Shown piece after piece: positions 4,746 to 6,922 of a stretch of 6,922 bases of DNA. Position 1 is the stretch's first letter; every line of letters begins with the position of its first letter. The notes under the pieces were generated by a model. It was not told where the DNA came from and searched no databases. It was given only the letters and a program-made list of their open reading frames with translations. The position numbers and the translations under genes were made by a program. Source of the stretch: Nonomuraea sp. (GTDB lineage: Bacteria > Actinomycetota > Actinomycetes > Streptosporangiales > Streptosporangiaceae). Location of the stretch: the NCBI GenBank assembly GCA_013362835.1, contig JABFVJ010000036.1, positions 1 through 6,922 of the forward strand, given 5' to 3'.

Positions 4746-6065
4746 ATGTCCGGATCGACAGGTGTGATGGCGCCGCCCCGACCTGGGCCTACGCCGGGTC
4801 AGCGGATGCCGTCGCCGTACTCGCTGCCCCTGCACGCCCTACGGCTGGCGGGCAAGTGCGCGCTGCCCCTCATCCTGTGGTTCTCCGCCGGAGAGCTGCT
4901 CCGCTGGGGGCTGCTGTACGCGGCCACCGAGCTCTCGCACGGATCCTGGTGGCAGGCCCGCCTGGTCGTGACGCTGGTCCTGGTCACCCTGGTGATCCTG
5001 CTGTCGATGACGATCGTGACGGGCATGTTCCTGTCGCTGCGCCGGGTGTTGTGGGAAGGCCGGGCCCGCGCGGCGGACGGGCAGGAGGACGAGAAGTTCT
5101 GGGTGTCGCTCAACCGGGTCGCCCCCGCCTTCGCGGTCATCTACCTGGCGTGGGAGCTGTACCTCAAGGACGCCGGCGACTTCTACCAGATGGACATGTT
5201 CCACAATCTGGACGACGAGCTGTACGTCCCCCTGCTGAACAACATCGCGAACGGCACCGACGACAAGGTCACCTACGGCCTGGGCCTGGTCGGCCTGGAC
5301 TGGAAGGTCTCGCTGGGGGCCATGGTCGTGACCTTCGGGCTCCGCATGCTCTTCGGCAAGATGGTCGAGAAGGGATCCGGCAGGTACGCCGGGATCGCGG
5401 CCGCGTTCGCCGAGTTCTCGTTCATGTTCTGCGGCCTGAACGCCATCTTCACCTTCACCAAGTTGCGCGGGGACTGGGCCGAGCACCGCCAGGTCGTCGG
5501 GGGCGCGACGGACGCCTGGAAGCACGCCAAGGAGAACATCCCCGGCTGGGAGGCGTTCTGGAACTGGGCGGGTGACGTCTGGCCGCACGTCGTGGACGCG
5601 CTGGCCGTGCCGCTGACGTGGCTGGCGGTCGCCGTGCTGATCTTCGGCGGCACCATCGACGACGCCCGCAGGGCGTTGCGCGGCACCAGGCTGGAGTCCG
5701 GGGTCGACCGGCTGGAGAAGAGCCACGACGTCACCCAGCGGGCGACGGACCGGCTCATCGGCGGCTTCGTGGAGCGCTGGGTGCCGGTGGCCAACGCGTT
5801 CAGGATCACGATCAGGGGCGGCGCCATCCTGTTCGGGCTGATGTGCCTGCTCTACGTCGGGCTGCACGTGGGCGGCGACTATCTCGACCGGACGGTCAGG
5901 ACGCTGATCGGCTCCGACGTGCCGTTCATGTGGCTGGTCGTCAGCTGGCCGGTCTCGTTCCTCAAGGATCTGCTGGTGACGTGCCTGAGCTACTGCGTGC
6001 TGGCCGCGGCGTTCGACATCGCGGCGACCAGGGCGCGGCTGCGCGGCGAGGACATCACCGCCTGA
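4746..6065 (+). CDS. Multi-pass membrane protein of unknown function
   Basis: A 439-residue integral membrane protein that I do not recognise. The N-terminal 30 residues are Pro-rich and cytoplasm-like. Hydrophobic segments lie at about 37-60, 70-98, 120-140, 180-204, 213-238, 280-302, 357-377 and 392-425, so about eight helices. Between helices 3 and 4 is an acidic loop with DAGDFYQMDMFHNLDDELY (142-160). Between 5 and 6 is a Trp-rich loop (WKHAKENIPGWEAFWNWAGD, 258-277), and between 6 and 7 a charged, helix-prone loop (305-345). The two Trp/Asp-rich loops are the best candidates for a functional site. The frame extends upstream to 4704, but ATG 4746 is preferred because a -10 element lies 7 bases before it and no Shine-Dalgarno is seen. 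No transporter or enzyme signature is visible. Its 3' end overlaps the convergent gene by 11 bp. Confidence 0.82.
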   Translation: MSGSTGVMAPPRPGPTPGQRMPSPYSLPLHALRLAGKCALPLILWFSAGELLRWGLLYAATELSHGSWWQARLVVTLVLVTLVILLSMTIVTGMFLSLRRVLWEGRARAADGQEDEKFWVSLNRVAPAFAVIYLAWELYLKDAGDFYQMDMFHNLDDELYVPLLNNIANGTDDKVTYGLGLVGLDWKVSLGAMVVTFGLRMLFGKMVEKGSGRYAGIAAAFAEFSFMFCGLNAIFTFTKLRGDWAEHRQVVGGATDAWKHAKENIPGWEAFWNWAGDVWPHVVDALAVPLTWLAVAVLIFGGTIDDARRALRGTRLESGVDRLEKSHDVTQRATDRLIGGFVERWVPVANAFRITIRGGAILFGLMCLLYVGLHVGGDYLDRTVRTLIGSDVPFMWLVVSWPVSFLKDLLVTCLSYCVLAAAFDIAATRARLRGEDITA

Positions 6066-6922
6066 ACACCAGCACGTCCTTCTTCTTGTTCTTCTCCTCG
6101 TCCTCCGGCTTGATCTCGAAGAGCTTCTCCGTCGGGGTGTCGGACCGGTAGGTGGTGTCCGGCCTGAGGTGCAGCTCGACCTCCCCTGCGACCGCCTTGG
6201 GCACCACCGCGACGGCCGTGTAGGTGTACGGCCTGCCGATCTCGCCCTTCTCGGGCGGCACGCTGTCCTCCATGTACTCCACCTGCCAGGTGCGGTCCTG
6301 CTTGTCGTGCACGCGCAGCTCGGGCTTGGCGGTGAGCACGGTGCCCGTGTCGTCGGTGGCCTTCCTGGTGATGACGATCTTGAGCCACTGGCGGTCGGGA
6401 GCGGTGGTGCGCGTGGAGCTCTGCGGCGTGGCCATGTTCTCGATCGTCGACTTCCAGGCGACGTGCTCGAACGCGAGTTCCTGGCCGCGCGGGACCACGT
6501 GCACGATGTCGTCCGGCTGGCCGCTCTTGTAGAACAGGTAGCGGTCGGCCGACGGCACGCCCACGGCCAGGACGAGCGCGACCACGGCGCCCACGCCCAG
6601 CAGCAGCGTCCTCGGCCTGCGGGGCGGCGGCGTGGCCTGCTCGTTCTCCGGGGCCGCGGGCGGGCGAGGCGGCGGGGTGAAGGCGGGGGCGGGCTGTGGC
6701 GGCCCGCCGGCCGGGACGACGGGGATCGGCTGCGTGGAGCCGCCGGCGGGCTCGTACGAGGCGGGCGGCCATACCTGCTGGTCAGGGTAGATGTCGGGGC
6801 CGCGGCGCGGCGGCATCATGGGGCCCTGCGGCGGCTGCCTGTGCTGGGCGTGGCGTTCACCCGACGCCCGGCCCGGCCGGGCGGGGGGCCTGCCCGGGGA
6901 GCCCGGATACCCCGGCCCGCCC
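6055..6922 (-). CDS. Pro-rich single-pass membrane protein of unknown function (5' probably outside window)
   Basis: Not assigned to a family. The first Met pair in frame is at 6819/6816, giving 254 residues. The frame stays open to the right edge with the same Pro/Gly/Gln-rich composition and high G/C at third positions, and 6819 has only a weak AGGG upstream, so the true start is probably beyond the window. Counting from 6819: a Pro-rich cytoplasmic tail (1-69, many PP and QP), one membrane helix (TLLLGVGAVVALVLAVGV, 71-88), then an extracytoplasmic domain of about 165 residues. That domain has alternating beta-like segments (AFEHVAWKSTIE, WLKIVITRKATDD, KPELRVHDKQDRTWQVEYME, YTYTAVAVVPKAVAGEVELHL) and a Lys-rich tail (EEKNKKKDVLVFRR). 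The beta pattern vaguely recalls DUF4352-type domains, a weak impression. It is convergent with the multi-pass membrane gene; a shared envelope role is possible but unproven. Confidence 0.75.
   Translation of the reverse strand, partial: GGPGYPGSPGRPPARPGRASGERHAQHRQPPQGPMMPPRRGPDIYPDQQVWPPASYEPAGGSTQPIPVVPAGGPPQPAPAFTPPPRPPAAPENEQATPPPRRPRTLLLGVGAVVALVLAVGVPSADRYLFYKSGQPDDIVHVVPRGQELAFEHVAWKSTIENMATPQSSTRTTAPDRQWLKIVITRKATDDTGTVLTAKPELRVHDKQDRTWQVEYMEDSVPPEKGEIGRPYTYTAVAVVPKAVAGEVELHLRPDTTYRSDTPTEKLFEIKPEDEEKNKKKDVLVFRR

Noticed and set aside
3323..5575. 750-codon plus-strand open frame
   Set aside because: It runs through the methyltransferase, the opposite-strand regulator and the membrane gene in a wrong frame, and its composition is non-protein-like.

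Overview
The window is GC-rich throughout, with strong G/C at third codon positions, frequent GTG starts and ATGA/TGATG gene overlaps. Together with actinobacterial families (DUF4395, a CysA/SseC pair, Pro-rich membrane-anchored proteins) this points to an actinomycete, probably a Streptosporangiales member (Nonomuraea- or Streptosporangium-like). The order is inferred from family resemblance, not proven.

Layout. (1) 2-658, +: 3' part of a single-pass membrane protein, probably an anti-sigma factor whose zinc-binding N-terminus lies outside the window. (2) 698-1069, +: a small CQPC thioredoxin. (3) 1066-2726, +: a sulfur-metabolism transcription unit. It has a sigma-70-like promoter over the end of the thioredoxin gene, a 27-codon apparently leaderless leader peptide with two Cys codons and an RRxVDxxR motif, a shortened DUF4395 membrane protein, a two-domain thiosulfate sulfurtransferase (CysA/SseA type, CRIGER active site), a DUF1416/SseC protein and a strong intrinsic terminator. 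(4) 2773-4082, +: an ECF-type sigma factor overlapping by ATGA a methylated-DNA-cysteine methyltransferase that carries an Ada-type Cys4 domain at its C-terminus. (5) 4058-4612, -: an XRE/cupin regulator convergent with and overlapping the methyltransferase. (6) 4746-6065, +: a multi-pass membrane protein of unknown function, probably leaderless. (7) 6055-6922, -: a Pro-rich single-pass membrane protein of unknown function, running off the window and overlapping the previous gene tail to tail.

How they work together. The leader peptide, DUF4395, sulfurtransferase and SseC-like gene look like one cysteine-responsive sulfur unit, and the upstream thioredoxin is a natural redox partner. The sigma/methyltransferase pair is the most unusual part. 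The methyltransferase sits where an anti-sigma gene normally sits and has both alkyl-acceptor modules of Ada (O6-alkylguanine and phosphotriester) but no AraC DNA-binding module. This suggests an alkylation sensor that signals through a sigma factor instead of binding DNA itself; that is a hypothesis. The two convergent membrane-protein genes at the right end cannot be assigned a function from sequence.
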